Positions 1 through 10,580 of a DNA stretch of 64,000 nucleotides are shown in pieces (position 1 is the first letter of the stretch; each line of letters begins with the position of its first letter). Source of the DNA: Fonsecaea monophora (taxonomy: Eukaryota > Ascomycota > Eurotiomycetes > Chaetothyriales > Herpotrichiellaceae); the NCBI RefSeq assembly GCF_001642475.1, contig NW_019174056.1:1-64000 (forward strand), read 5' to 3'. Under the pieces are notes generated by a model. It was given only the letters and a program-made list of their open reading frames with translations. It was not told the origin of the DNA and searched no databases. The position numbers and the translations under genes are program-made.

Positions 1-2
1 CA

Positions 3-36
3 CGCTAGTCCTCGGCCGAAGGCCTTCGGACTAGCG
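3..36. repeat. Perfect inverted repeat at left edge
   Basis: The arms CGCTAGTCC (3-11) and GGACTAGCG (28-36) are exact reverse complements. The centre holds a second perfect palindrome, CCGAAGGCCTTCGG (16-29). The structure could be the tip of a degenerate element or a hairpin. No flanking open reading frame or target-site duplication is visible because the window starts here. The rest of 1-362 shows no gene. Confidence 0.6.
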
Positions 37-362
37 CCGGTAGGGCCCTGTAAATTACTCGAAGGTATATAGTCAGACGGTCCCCAGGACCTAGCAGAAT
101 TCACCATGTTCCTCCGTTGAGTCACAAGCATTTAGCTGAACGGTCAGGTGACTTTATCCTCAGCTGAGCAAGTTAGCCGACTTGAGGCTGAAATATTTCT
201 TGGCACTCAAAACAATCTCTGTCACTGCGACTCCCATCATGTAGAAACTTCGAGGCCATTGTTGTGTCTACTCTTCGATCAACTGTCTGGCTAGAACTTC
301 TACCTCTGATTAACGCTTTTGCGCTGGGCTCCCAGTACGCCAAGCTTGGGTATTTCCTTGTC

Positions 363-1542
363 TTAAAGCTTCCAGACATCTATAACAGCTCTTCCCTGTA
401 ACCGCCCTGAACCCATATCATCAAAGACCTGTCCATGAGTGAGCACACGACTAACACAAGGCCACTTGACCTTCACATACCTGGGACAGCTTGCTCAAGG
501 GCTCAATGCTGATCTTGGTCTTGACCTCGCCCCTAGCCGCGGGCTTCATGCACTCAACAGCGTCTCTCCGGTTTCCAACTACTGTTCCTGTGGTACTGTC
601 AACAGAGGTTCACATTGCCATCCGGCCGGACGTACCTCGAATGCTTAGTTGATTGGTGATCAAGAAATGCGGTTGTGCTCTCTGGAGTGGCATGGCCTTT
701 TCAGGCACCCCGACACAGACCAGCGTCCCCCCGTAACGAAGCATGTCTAATCCCTGGTCGTAAGACTTGGTGGAGCCGTTGAGTACAAGCACGGCGTGGC
801 ACCCGCCATTGGTCACTCTCTTTACCTCCTCAAACAATTGGGCATCGTTGTACTGGGTGAAGTCGAGGAAAACGTTGGCACCAATTCCGAGACAAAACTC
901 CTTCTTGGAGCCGTGATCGATGCCGATGACTTGGAAACCCATACTCTTGGCATATTGGATGGCTAAATGACCGAGACCACCGCCTGCACCAGAAAGCGCC
1001 ACCCAGTCCCCAGGCTTCAAGTTGCCCTTGAGCAAAGCATTATACACCGTGACACCTCCACACAGGAGAGGGGCAGCCAGCGCGGAGTCGAGGCCGTCGG
1101 GAATTGGTGTGACATATGCTGCGTCGCTGCACACGTATTGTTGAAACGTTCCAGGGTTCCTGTAGCCCGAGACCTTCTTGAACGGACACCGGCCTTCGTC
1201 GCCGACTAGGCACATGTCGCATGTTAAGCAGGTCGACGTGATCCATTTGACACCCACACGGTCGCCCACCTTCCTCGCCTTGACACCCCGTCCCACTTTG
1301 ACGACCGTGCCGACCCCTTCGTGGCCCCCAACCTGCCCGCGCGGCGTGCTTTCTGGCATATGCTCCCACGCGTTCATGATGAAGGAATAGTCTGAATGAC
1401 ATACGCCCGAGTGACTGAGTCGGATCAGCACTTCGCCCTCCTCTGGCTCAGGTGTATCCACCTCGACAATCTCGATCGCCGTCGTCCCTGGCTGGCTGTA
1501 CACCGCGGCTTTGTGCCTCTTGGGGATGGTCATGTCGGCCAT
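363..1542 (-). CDS. Zinc-dependent alcohol dehydrogenase (ADH1-type), 359 aa
   Basis: Exons on the minus strand are 636..1542, 481..587 and 363..428. The joined frame gives 359 aa, the usual length of fungal NAD-dependent ADHs. Catalytic zinc ligands are Cys48 (GVCHSD), His74 (GGHEGVG) and Cys161. Structural zinc is held by CLTCDMCLVGDEGRC (about 105-119), and GAGGGLG (185-191) is the nucleotide fold. Splicing restores the ADH C-terminal stretch GTVVGNRRDAVECM. Expected role is cytosolic interconversion of an alcohol and an aldehyde or ketone. A CGGAATT site lies 189 bp upstream of the start. MTIPKRH, at codon 4, is an alternative start. Family is certain; substrate is unknown. Confidence 0.93.
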
Positions 1543-1730
1543 ATTCGCAAACGGTCTCTAGTATTGTTCTTCGCTTTGAAGGAGCAGAATGAAAGAGCCG
1601 CACGGGTTCTACTGAAACTAATTATCGTAGTCCTGCGGCCGCTATTTGACATTTCAGGCTTGACCTACTTGTTTCCGTTACGAAAGACGTCGCTCGACGT
1701 TTTCGGAAACCCAGAAGACGGTTCATCCTT

Positions 1731-1737
1731 CGGAATT
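1731..1737 (+). promoter_or_regulatory. CGGAATT site upstream of the ADH gene
   Basis: This is one copy of the window-wide heptamer, 189 bp before the ADH start codon. See the finding on the shared motif. Confidence 0.4.
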
Positions 1738-1812
1738 CTGGCACCAGTCAAGATCCTACGATTCAAGACCGGATGTTCCTTTGACTGCCTCGGTTATTCA
1801 ATACCTTACTGG

Positions 1813-2049
1813 TTAGCAATGTATTCCACATTTTGTTAAAACAGCTGCCAGTTCTTGACCCTGTCGCACATCCCACTTCGCAGCCTTTTCATCCGAGTGC
1901 ACGGGTATCTTAAAGTAGTCGAGGTTCTTATGTTCGTAGTGTAATGGGATTTCCGCAGAGCATAAATTCTCCAACGTCACCGTGCCACTTATTGCATAAG
2001 TCCCTTCATACGCTGTAGCCGTGATGGTGTAAGCTGCGCTGGACTGTCC
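1813..2049 (-). pseudogene. Coding-like fragment, possible 3' exon of a lost gene
   Basis: An open frame of 78 codons with no start codon ends in TAA at 1813. It opens just after an acceptor-like ACAG (about 2043) and reads like real protein (for example EIPLHYEHKNLDYFKIPVHS). It sits directly behind the stop of the neighbouring SDR and is not in frame with it. I do not recognise the family. The best reading is the last exon of a gene whose 5' part has been lost. An unannotated tail of the SDR transcript is possible but has no good donor site. Confidence 0.35.
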
Positions 2050-2070
2050 TTACTCTGCTCTGACCAAGCC

Positions 2071-2820
2071 TCAAGCTGTCACTCCACCGTCGACAACCAC
2101 ATTCGAACCAGTAATGTAGCTCGCGTCGTCACTGAGGAGGAACGACACCACTTTTGCAATCTCTTCCGGCTTTCCCAAGCGCCTGAGAGGTGTCCTGGCT
2201 TGCATTGCACGATCCATTTCCACCGCCGCAGGGCCCAGCTTCTCCGGTTGATACATCGGTGTCTTGATGCTCCCGGGGGAGACAATGTTCACACGTACTC
2301 CATGAGGACCCAGCTCAATCGCAGCACTTCGACAAAATCCCAGAAGCGCGTGTTTCGAGGCACAGTATGAGTGTAATGGGGCACCACCGATAATGCTCTC
2401 TGTGGAGCCGATCATCACGGCGGCCCCCTTGTGCTGGATGAGGTCTTGACAAGCCACCTGCATCGTATTGACCACTCCTTGGTAGTTGACTTGCATGACG
2501 CGATCAGCGTCCTCAAACTGTGGATTCAATAACGAGTTGAAGCGAACAATCCCCGACACAGCAGCGACCTTGGTGACACTGAGTCCAGCGGTCTTGATGT
2601 CTTCGAATGCCTTTGTCACCCCGTCACGATCGGACACGTCCACTCTCGCTGTCGAGATTTTGCAACCTGGGCTCTCAGCTAGACACAGCTGGACAGTAGT
2701 CTGCAGCCCTTCAACATTCACGTCCCATAAAACCAGATTGTCGCCCTTGCGTGCCAGATCGACGGCGCAGCATTGGCCCATACCAGACGCCGCACCCGTA
2801 ATCAGAGTCCTTGAGGTCAT
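2071..2820 (-). CDS. Short-chain dehydrogenase/reductase, 249 aa
   Basis: Single-exon classical SDR of normal length. The cofactor motif TGAASGMG is at residues 8-15 and the active site YxxxK is YCASK at about 152-156, with the catalytic serine in IGSTES. The C-terminus ends in VVVDGG, typical of the family. It probably oxidises a secondary alcohol or reduces a ketone with NAD(P)(H). It is one of five SDRs in the window. The 560-bp region upstream (2821-3380) holds no CGGAATT copy, so it may lie outside the shared regulon. Confidence 0.92.
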   Translation of the reverse strand: MTSRTLITGAASGMGQCCAVDLARKGDNLVLWDVNVEGLQTTVQLCLAESPGCKISTARVDVSDRDGVTKAFEDIKTAGLSVTKVAAVSGIVRFNSLLNPQFEDADRVMQVNYQGVVNTMQVACQDLIQHKGAAVMIGSTESIIGGAPLHSYCASKHALLGFCRSAAIELGPHGVRVNIVSPGSIKTPMYQPEKLGPAAVEMDRAMQARTPLRRLGKPEEIAKVVSFLLSDDASYITGSNVVVDGGVTA

Positions 2821-3380
2821 GGTTTGCAGTGATTTCCTTCAAATGCAAGCTGATATTTCTGGTACGAATGTGATGTCCGTTGACCGACCGTTGTGAGACC
2901 ACTTGTAGTCCAGTCTCGAGTTGAGGATCAAGTAACTTGTATTCCAGATATACGAAATAGTACTTGACAAGGCCGCCAATCAAAGCAGGAAGAGGAAGAA
3001 GCCGTACTTGTAGCATTCTTGGGGACCCTACCGACAACGTGACTTGTCGAAATAGACGACAATGATGTTAGACTCGGAAGGAAAGGAGGCAACTTAAGCT
3101 CATCGAATTAAATCCTTACACCTGGCGGCATCGTCTGAAAGATATTACTGGGAGCTATGCATGATACTGTCTTAAGCAGCAGGTACGTCAATCACGGCCG
3201 TGTTCCTCAACTTGGGTAAAGAAAGAAAGGCATATCATTACAACCTTGTAGCGTGGCAGGGAATGAAAGGGTAGTATTCGCGGGACACGGTGAAACCTCA
3301 GAGCAACTCTCTACTGGTATTTCAGTATCTAATAGTATCTATGCTCTCTCAATCCCCCTCCGTGCTTTGTCTGACCATCG
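2821..3380. other. Intergenic, no gene seen
   Basis: This stretch lies between the SDR start and the 3' end of the next dehydrogenase, both on the minus strand. It should hold the SDR promoter. Small frames on both strands show no family character. Confidence 0.6.
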
Positions 3381-4650
3381 TCAGGCTGTTGTTGGCGTGA
3401 CTAGAACCTTTACACAGGCGTCCTTGGAGTCCAAAAGTTGTTGCAGGCCTTGCTGAACAAAATCATTCAGGACAATCCTGCTCGTGATCATCTTCTCGGC
3501 TCCCTGGAATTTCCCTACGTGGATGTCAGTCTCGTAGTTTGTATGTTTGGAATGATAACCAGAGGGAATCGCATACCTGCGACAAAATCATCGACCACGC
3601 CCCGAAAGTCCTCGTCGCTGTACGCAAGAGCTGCTTCCAGGGTGATTTCCTTGCTCATCCACCCGACCAAAGGGACTTCGATCTGGGTCAGGGCGTGAGC
3701 ATGTTTTCCACTTCCTTTGGTCAGTTCAAGACTTACAGGCTTATCCCACGACGCTATCATGACATAGGTGCCACTCTTCTTGAGAGCGTCGATACCGGCA
3801 ATGAGTGCAGACGGCACTCCAGCACAGTCAAAGACGACATCGGCCCCGAGACCGCCGGTTCTTCGCTTGACTTCCTCTGCCACGTTGGTGGTCTTGGGAT
3901 CCAGAACGATACTCGGAATGCTTGACGCCTGGGCTTTTCTCAATGCTGCTGGCTCGGACACCAGAATCTGAGCAGCGCCGGCGACCTTGAGATTGTGGAT
4001 AACAGCCTGTCCGATTGGTCCTCCGCCGAGAACCAGTGCCGTCTTGCCCTGGAAGGATTTGAGCTTTGAGGCTCGAAGACCATGTCTGGCTACTGCCAAA
4101 GGCTCAATCAAACATGCATTGTCGAGTAAAGAGTCTGGGACGGGATAGCACTGCTGCCATCTGACCGCGACGTATTCAGAAAACCCACCGCCCCCGCCTC
4201 CGCTGAGCCCGAGAAACCCAGGCTTGTCACAGAGGTGAGTGTTATTTTCCAAGCAAGGTCGACATTGCAGGCAATATAGCCGGGGGTCAATCACTACGGC
4301 CTGGCCAACCTTCAACGGACAGCCAGCAGTTGTTTCTGCTACTCGACCACACGCCTCGTGTCCCAATGTTACTGGGAGCCTGTCACCAGTATGGATGTCA
4401 GGACGATCCTTGGTTGGCGTGCCGAACGAGCCTGGAGGTAAGTGAGCGAGTGAAGTTGGCCCATATAGAGGGAGGAGCTCTGGCCATCTGTTACTGGCCA
4501 AGAGCGCTTACCAGCAGTATAATTCTTGAGATCACTACCACAGATCCCGCACCAGGCAATCTTTACCAATATCTCGCCGTCTTTGGGTTGTGGTCTTTGG
4601 ACGTCCTCGACGCGGACGTCCCTGACACCATAGTAGCGTGCAGCCTTCAT
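3381..4650 (-). CDS. Sorbitol/butanediol dehydrogenase-like medium-chain reductase, 375 aa
   Basis: Exons are 4512..4650, 3577..4431 and 3381..3514. The joined protein has the catalytic Cys37 (WCGICGSD), GHEACGRV, the structural zinc motif CLQCRPCLENNTHLC and the fold motif LGGGPIG. The last exon restores the family C-terminus GKFQGAEKMITSRIVL. The closest family is (R,R)-butanediol/L-threonine/sorbitol dehydrogenases, which oxidise polyols or vicinal diols and ketols with NAD. Its start region is divergent from the MFS gene at 5543, so the 890-bp gap serves both. Three CGGAATT copies lie in that gap. Confidence 0.92.
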
Positions 4651-4743
4651 ACTCAGAGCTCTTTGGATCGCGATACTACACCACGAAGACCTCCTTGGGT
4701 AGAGGTTCTGAAATACTTGGTGGAAAGAGATGTCTGGTCTATC

Positions 4744-5223
4744 CGGAATTATGCAAAGCGATCCGTCGATTGCCCGCCCCATGCTAATTGAGATACTTGA
4801 CCAGTGCACTTGAACTTCCTATATCCGATTCCGGCAATGTCTACGGCCCATGCTAAGCCTGTGAAGAGCAAATCGCTCTTTAGATTCAAGCCCCTACGCA
4901 CGTATCGAATGGAACGATTTTCCCCAGCAGCATCCCCAGGCAAAGTCAGCCCCGCTCTTGCTAAGGCGAGACTAGGCCACTCGATCCCCGGAATTAAGCG
5001 ATGAGATTGGAATAGTCCTGGAGAAGAGACAGAGGTCACACTTTGCGAGCTCACCATCATGTGCTTGGTATGGCTTACAGAGAATACAAATCAAAGCAGC
5101 GCGGTCATAATGGCGGGAGTGCTACAACTTAACTGCCAGCCACTCTGCCCAACTGAGAGGACCAGGTTGGAGACACAGCATGGTACTGGATGATGCACCA
5201 GAGAAGCCACCAAACTAATTCCG
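4744..5223. promoter_or_regulatory. Divergent promoter with three CGGAATT sites
   Basis: Copies of the heptamer lie at 4744-4750, 4989-4995 and (reverse) 5217-5223. The first is 94 bp before the dehydrogenase start and the last 320 bp before the MFS start. No other coding signal is seen in 4651-5542. Confidence 0.45.
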
Positions 5224-5542
5224 GGGGTGGAGAACAACCACGGTCAGTACTGGTCGACCGCTACGACCTTGTGGATCGCTACTTGATCGCTAATCAATTT
5301 CCCCATATTCAACTGGTTAGCTGGAGCTTGTCAAACTCTATAAGTCTGGCAGTCTGGCCACTCAACAGTGGCCTCGACGCTTCTACCGAGTCCCAATATC
5401 AGAAAGATCAGACTGCCACGTTTTCCATCTCTCTTCCCCTTGACCCGGAGCATACGCGCATGACACGTACAGGCTAAAACAGCACGATCCCTTCCCGAGT
5501 ACCTTGCACTCACTCTAAATCTCCCTCGCCTCTTCCTGGACC

Positions 5543-7429
5543 ATGCATGAGAACACCGAGGCCAATATAGACAGCATTCAGAAGTCATGGGACACGCCAG
5601 ACGGCTCGACCCAGGCCCACGACGAGTTTCCGAAGCAGCATGCTGTCCACCACACCGGCATCGCTGCATTGGCCGACATTGGAAACGAGGATCCTGAAAA
5701 CACCGAGTTTCGCTGGACGCTCCCAGTCTTCACCAATCTCTTCGCTCTCTACATCACCTGGTTTGTCGCCACGTTTGGGAACTCGGCCTACGCCTCTTCG
5801 CTTGCCTATGTGGCGCGTCGGTTCCCCGAGTCTGCCAGTCAGGTCGGCTGGGTGTCGACTGGCCCGTATGTCGTGGCCACGGTGCTCATGGTCCCCGTGG
5901 GAGAGGTGTCGGATTTGATCGGCCGGAAACTCTTCGTCATGATATGTCTGGCCTTGTCGACAGTGGGTGCCCTTGTGGCTGGTCGTGCGGACAGTTTTGG
6001 CATGATCATTGGCGGTCAGACTCTGCAAGGCTTCGGTCTCGTGCTGTGCTACCTCCCAGGACCGTTGACGCAAGAGATGGTACCAAAGATCGTACGGCCC
6101 ATCGTTGCAGGTACTGGCGGATGCATCGTCGGCGTCGGGTACATCATGTCTCCCATCATCGAAGGCGTGTTCATCAAAAAGGGCTATGGCGGCGAGCTCG
6201 AGGGGTGGAGAACAGGCTACTACACGTCGGCGGGCATGTATGTGTTGGCCCTCGTGTGTGTCCTCCTCTTATACCATCCAGCAAGGAGACCCAATCCGAC
6301 ACACAGCACCAAGTGGCAACGACTGATGAAGATCGATTGGTTTGGTCTCCTTTTGCTCGCAGGAGGTCTGGCCATGTTCCTCGTCGGTCTCAGTGCAGGA
6401 GGCATCACTCGGCCCTGGACGTCAGCTTCAATCATCTCGTTACTGGTCATCGGAGGTCTTTGCCTCGTCGGTCTCTTTATCTGGAACTGGAAAGGGACCA
6501 GCGAGGGCATGTTTCCTCACTGTCTGTTCGAGCACCGCAACTTTGGCATCACCCTTGTTGTCCGAGCTGTGGGGAGCTTCGCCCAAATTGGCTGTCAAGC
6601 ATACCTCCCGCAGCTCGTGGTCTTGCTCTTCACCAGCGACGGTGTCTTACAAGCCGTCTGGCAGCTTCCGTTCAGCGTCAGTCTGATCTTTGGGTCGGCC
6701 GGAGCTGCGGCGGGACTCAGACTGACAAGAGAAGGCCGCTGGATCGCAGTCTTGTCCATGCTCTTCTTGATCTTAGGCGGAGGTCTTCTCATCCTCATCA
6801 AGCCCGACGTCAGCTTCGCCGCCTGGTTCTTTGCCGCGGCCGTGACCGGCTTCGGCATCGGCTGTGAATCTCAGGTCTTGAACATCATCGCTGGCCTGTG
6901 CACGCCAGACCATCTGATCGCCACGGCCATCATGGTCGCCTCGCTCTCCGGGACCTTTGGCGGCTCCATCGCCATCACCGTCTTCGGCCAGATCTACCAA
7001 TCCAGTCTCAAAGACATGTTGCCAAAGGCCATCTCCACCGCCGTCACCAAGGACGGCTTTCCCCAGGATAATCTCCCGGCCCTTTTCGAAGCATATGCAA
7101 CCTCGAACCAGACCCTGATAGCCCAGGTGCCGGGTATGACGCCGCAGATTCTCGGGACTCTCAACGACGCGGTCTTGGACGCGAGTGCAAAGAGCTACCA
7201 CAACGTATGGTACACGTTGATCGCGTTTGCGGCCATCACGACCGTCATCGCCTGGTTCCTCAAGAGCACTAAAGATCAGTTGACGAGAGCTGTGACTGCA
7301 CCTGTGGGAGAGCGGGTTCTCGGGCTGGAGATGGACGCAGAGCGGCGAGCAAGGAGGCCAGTTGAGCGTATGTGTGCCAACGAAGACGGAGGGGGGATGT
7401 ACTATGAGAGAAAAGTATGCACTGCTTGA
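5543..7429 (+). CDS. MFS multidrug/siderophore-type transporter, 628 aa
   Basis: Single-exon major facilitator with about 14 membrane segments and a cytosolic N-terminal tail of about 55 residues. The loop motif GEVSDLIGRK between segments 2 and 3 matches the MFS signature. Overall layout (long extracellular loop before the last helix, GYYTSAGMYV, VWYTLIAFAAI) fits the fungal Tri12/siderophore DHA2-like family. Such pumps sit in the plasma membrane and export small organics or siderophore-like compounds by proton antiport. It is one of four MFS genes in the window. Substrate cannot be read from sequence. Confidence 0.92.
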   Translation: MHENTEANIDSIQKSWDTPDGSTQAHDEFPKQHAVHHTGIAALADIGNEDPENTEFRWTLPVFTNLFALYITWFVATFGNSAYASSLAYVARRFPESASQVGWVSTGPYVVATVLMVPVGEVSDLIGRKLFVMICLALSTVGALVAGRADSFGMIIGGQTLQGFGLVLCYLPGPLTQEMVPKIVRPIVAGTGGCIVGVGYIMSPIIEGVFIKKGYGGELEGWRTGYYTSAGMYVLALVCVLLLYHPARRPNPTHSTKWQRLMKIDWFGLLLLAGGLAMFLVGLSAGGITRPWTSASIISLLVIGGLCLVGLFIWNWKGTSEGMFPHCLFEHRNFGITLVVRAVGSFAQIGCQAYLPQLVVLLFTSDGVLQAVWQLPFSVSLIFGSAGAAAGLRLTREGRWIAVLSMLFLILGGGLLILIKPDVSFAAWFFAAAVTGFGIGCESQVLNIIAGLCTPDHLIATAIMVASLSGTFGGSIAITVFGQIYQSSLKDMLPKAISTAVTKDGFPQDNLPALFEAYATSNQTLIAQVPGMTPQILGTLNDAVLDASAKSYHNVWYTLIAFAAITTVIAWFLKSTKDQLTRAVTAPVGERVLGLEMDAERRARRPVERMCANEDGGGMYYERKVCTA

Positions 7430-7837
7430 ACCTGTATCTATCGATTACGTTGCATGGTATCCTGTCTGCTCTCTTACATGACGCACGTCTCTGCTGTGAC
7501 AATAGTGTAGATGCGGCCAGTTGTAGTATTTCATTCCCTGCGATACCCGGAGAAACCGAGCAAGCCAGCGTCAAACCTACTTGGGCCATATCGGGCTCCG
7601 ACAGTTTTGTGTGTCCCACACGTCTAGAGCACATCCTCCAGCTGGCAATCTGAAAAGATCAACATGGCCATTCTAATCTGTTACATTTCGTCATCGACCA
7701 GGAAGCTGGAGTTGCTGCTCATCTTTGAATTTTTCGTTATTCCACTCTTGACGTTAACACTTGGAGGGATGTGGTCTGTCCTTAATCCGTACCCTACACT
7801 CTGGCTTCTAATCTGCTTGATAGGTGTAGGGCGACAA
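7430..7837. other. Intergenic between convergent genes
   Basis: The 3' ends of the MFS gene (+) and the EthD gene (-) face each other across about 400 bp. No conserved frame or motif copy is visible. Terminators of both genes should lie here. Confidence 0.6.
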
Positions 7838-8461
7838 TCACATCTTTACGTTATCCTGTGCCCCCTTCTTGAAATCAGGCATCACCTTTCCGTCCTTGAT
7901 CACCCAGCGTACAGTTCCCGCCATGGAACACAATCCCGGTGAGATCGTCGTGTTTGCCGTGCTGTCCCAGAAGTTGTCGTGGTCCGGGTTCACCACTTCT
8001 TGCCAGTACGAGTCCTGCGATGCCGACAGGTATCCCTCGATACTGGAGAAGGTTGCCTCAGCGAACCCGTCGCAGTCCACACAAGGAACGCCGGTCAGGT
8101 CTGTCCACTTTTTGCGGATTGCTGATGGAGTATGGAACTGTTTTCCCCCCGCCCCCCACGCGGTAGCACAGTCAGTCAAAACATGTCTTGTATGACTCTT
8201 CCACCATCAATCAATGTGAGAGCATCAGGTGAGTGACAGGATTCGCAATCCCGTTGGCCGTGGGTAGGCGGGCTATGTTGATATGTTACTCACCTGGCGG
8301 TATCCGATGAGACCGTATTTCTCGGCCCATGGGGCGACCAGGGCGCCGTGACGCGTATACCAGTACCGGTAGAAGTCTTCCTCCGTCATGCCTGGTTTCT
8401 TGTGGATGAAACTCCCGATTGTCACGGGCCCCGTGGGATTCGCATAGCTCTCTTCCGCCAT
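7838..8461 (-). CDS. EthD-domain protein, 155 aa
   Basis: Exons are 8294..8461 and 7838..8137, separated by a 156-nt intron that carries G/C runs. The fusion gives IGYRQ-FHTPSAIRKKW, typical of fungal EthD proteins. The N-terminal half has the ferredoxin-like motif EEDFYRYWYTRHG. EthD proteins are small dimeric barrels first linked to ether degradation by P450; fungal relatives include anthrone oxidase-, decarboxylase- and dehydratase-like enzymes of aromatic pathways. A CGGAATT site is 227 bp upstream. Its divergent neighbour is the VOC gene at 9088. Confidence 0.9.
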
Positions 8462-8687
8462 TTGGGTCGTGCTTTAACTCAGGAGCAGTTGTGAATGAGG
8501 AAGAAATGCACGATGTCAACAATGCTTGAGGGAAAGGCCTGTGAGCATTAAATTACTACGAGGGGGGAGGGGGGGGCGCTCTCCAAAACCCCATGGGTCC
8601 CAGACTCGAGGCTTAGAGTTAGTTGTGCGTTCCCCAGGTGCCATCATAGAGCTGCGGAACTGAGCCTGGGGAGGCCCAAGACAAGTA

Positions 8688-8694
8688 AATTCCG
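8688..8694 (-). promoter_or_regulatory. AATTCCG site in the EthD/VOC divergent promoter
   Basis: One copy of the heptamer lies 227 bp from the EthD start and 394 bp from the VOC start. The remainder of 8462-9087 carries a G-rich run near 8560-8578 and no gene. Confidence 0.4.
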
Positions 8695-9087
8695 AGCTTC
8701 CGCCTACTAAAACGATCGCTGAGTGTCCTGGTCTACGACCCCGTGTGTACGTCTCGGGTCATAGCTGGAGGCCTGACATGTCTCTCCGCTTCTCTATCAC
8801 ATCGAGTTGTCGAAGAAGGCGATTAGATTGCTTGCTCTTGCATTCACCCACAACCAACAACTGTCCTTCAAAGCGGAAACATGGATTAACCAGCAATAAA
8901 ATCGGAACGAGAGATGAATAGGAAGTCGACGTCGGGTCAGGTACGGACTTAGACGTAGAGAGTTTGTGTACCCAGCTGGCGCTTTTATATCATACTCGAC
9001 CGCACTGTACGTAGATTGTAGTCACCCAGCCCATAGAATTGAGAGACGTCCTTTGTGAGAATAACAGCGCAACAAGATTCGAGCATC

Positions 9088-10580
9088 ATGGCACACGTAC
9101 TGTTAGACCAGATTCCCCGTACCAACTTCCAAGCCATCTTTGGGGTGCATCAGAACACTCCACGCCTGGATGAGCAAATCAACTTCTACAAAGCAGTGGG
9201 TTGTGTGGTTGACGGTAAGCACCAGCATCTCAAACGGGAGCATGTAGGCAGCATCTAACTGGCAGTTCGCAAAAGATGACTACCAGCTCAAGGATGGTGC
9301 AACGCTGCCCGATGCCTGGTTCACAGCTCGTGGAGTCAAGCGCGAGGACCTCGACCGGTTCGTGGCCATGCGGCTTCCGCACGATCCATACATGCACGTC
9401 TACTTCTACAGCTGGCACAACCTGTCCACCAAGGCCCAGTGGCCTCCGATCATCAACCAGATCGGCTCGCGCAGCTTGACGTTCCTGCTCGACGACGTTG
9501 ACAAGGAACTCGAACGCATCCGCCGCGACTTCCCCCAGACACCGATCCTGTCGGATGTCTTGACCATTGAGCGGAAATGGGGCACGACCAGATCCGCCCT
9601 CGTCAAGGACCCCGAAGGCAATTTCCTCGAGCTGGTCTCCGTGGCCGGGGGCCGGTTTGACGAGCAGAAGATGAAGCCGGCGCCGTGGGATCAAAAGACC
9701 TGGTTGCATTTTCAGATGAATTGCCAGTATTGGGGCAAGACGCGCCGGTTTTATCGAGGGTTCGGTGCGTGGCCCCCCACCCCCCCCCCCCCCCCCGGTC
9801 GTCCATCTCCAGGAAATTCTTTTCAGATATAAGAGGGGTTCTTGCTGACCTCCTTTCCCCCAATTGCAGGCATGGAGCACGACTATGGTACGGACTTCCG
9901 AGGCGAGAAGATTGGGTTTCCCTTCGGCTGGGACTATTATGAGAAGCAGATGAACGAAGGCTGCGACTTCAAGGTCGATCCCGACACTCGCAATGACTTT
10001 CTCCGCAATGCCCGGGATGTCAGTGGGATGCATCTGGAGTTGTTGGAAGGTATTCCAGGTGAGAATTGCTGCTTGCTGAAAAGAACCTCAGAAGTACTCG
10101 CTCAACTGACAATCGTCCCCAGGGAGAGAGAAACCTCCTGGGGTTCCACCCACGTGGTCCCAGCTAGGTAGGTCGCGTGATGTCTGTGAACTACAACAAA
10201 ACAAATAGAAGGGCTGACCTCGTGTGCGTCTGTGTGTGTCAGGCATCATGCGCTACTGCTGGAGAGTCCCAGACTACTACAAGGCTGTGGCTGACATCAA
10301 GAAACTCGGCAAGAAGATCTACGTGGAAGACCAGCGAGGTAAATCTATATCCCCTTCCCATCCCTAGAGAAAGCGCACCTGTCTGACCGATCGATAATCA
10401 GGATGTCTTGTCTGGGGTGACACCCAATGGATCTTCTATGGCGACTGTGATGGAAACTTTCTGTGTCAGTGAGTTGGTTCCCTCGCCCCCAGTAGCTGTA
10501 GGGGCATACAACTCTAACCGTCGGGTCACCTTTACAGAGAGCAGTGGTATCCTCAGCGATATTTTGGGTTCCAGGACTAG
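9088..10580 (+). CDS. Two-module VOC (glyoxalase/extradiol dioxygenase superfamily) protein, 351 aa
   Basis: Seven exons: 9088..9214, 9276..9764, 9870..10058, 10123..10167, 10243..10338, 10402..10468, 10538..10580. All phases agree, giving 351 aa. The protein is a homologue of the gene at 61879 over its whole length. Shared landmarks are FGVxQNTPRLxEQI, LPDAWFxARGVKR, the strand LHFQxNC, MHLELLE and WGDTxWxxYGD. The His and Glu in LHFQ and HLELLE are candidate metal ligands of a vicinal oxygen chelate site. Members include ring-cleaving dioxygenases, but dioxygenase activity is not shown here. Intron 2 contains a 17-C homopolymer. Confidence 0.9.
9780..9796 (+). repeat. 17-nt poly-C tract inside an intron
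   Basis: An uninterrupted C run follows CCCCCCA near the donor of intron 2 of the VOC gene. Such a run is prone to slippage and may be length-polymorphic or a sequencing weak point. It does not affect the reading frame. Confidence 0.8.

Noticed and set aside
5944..6867. 307-codon frame on the plus strand, plus several others across the MFS gene
   Set aside because: They overlap the MFS coding frame, are rich in Arg/Ser/His and lack any domain.
9230..10033. 267-codon minus-strand frame
   Set aside because: Antisense of the VOC gene and its poly-C intron (gives a poly-Gly run).
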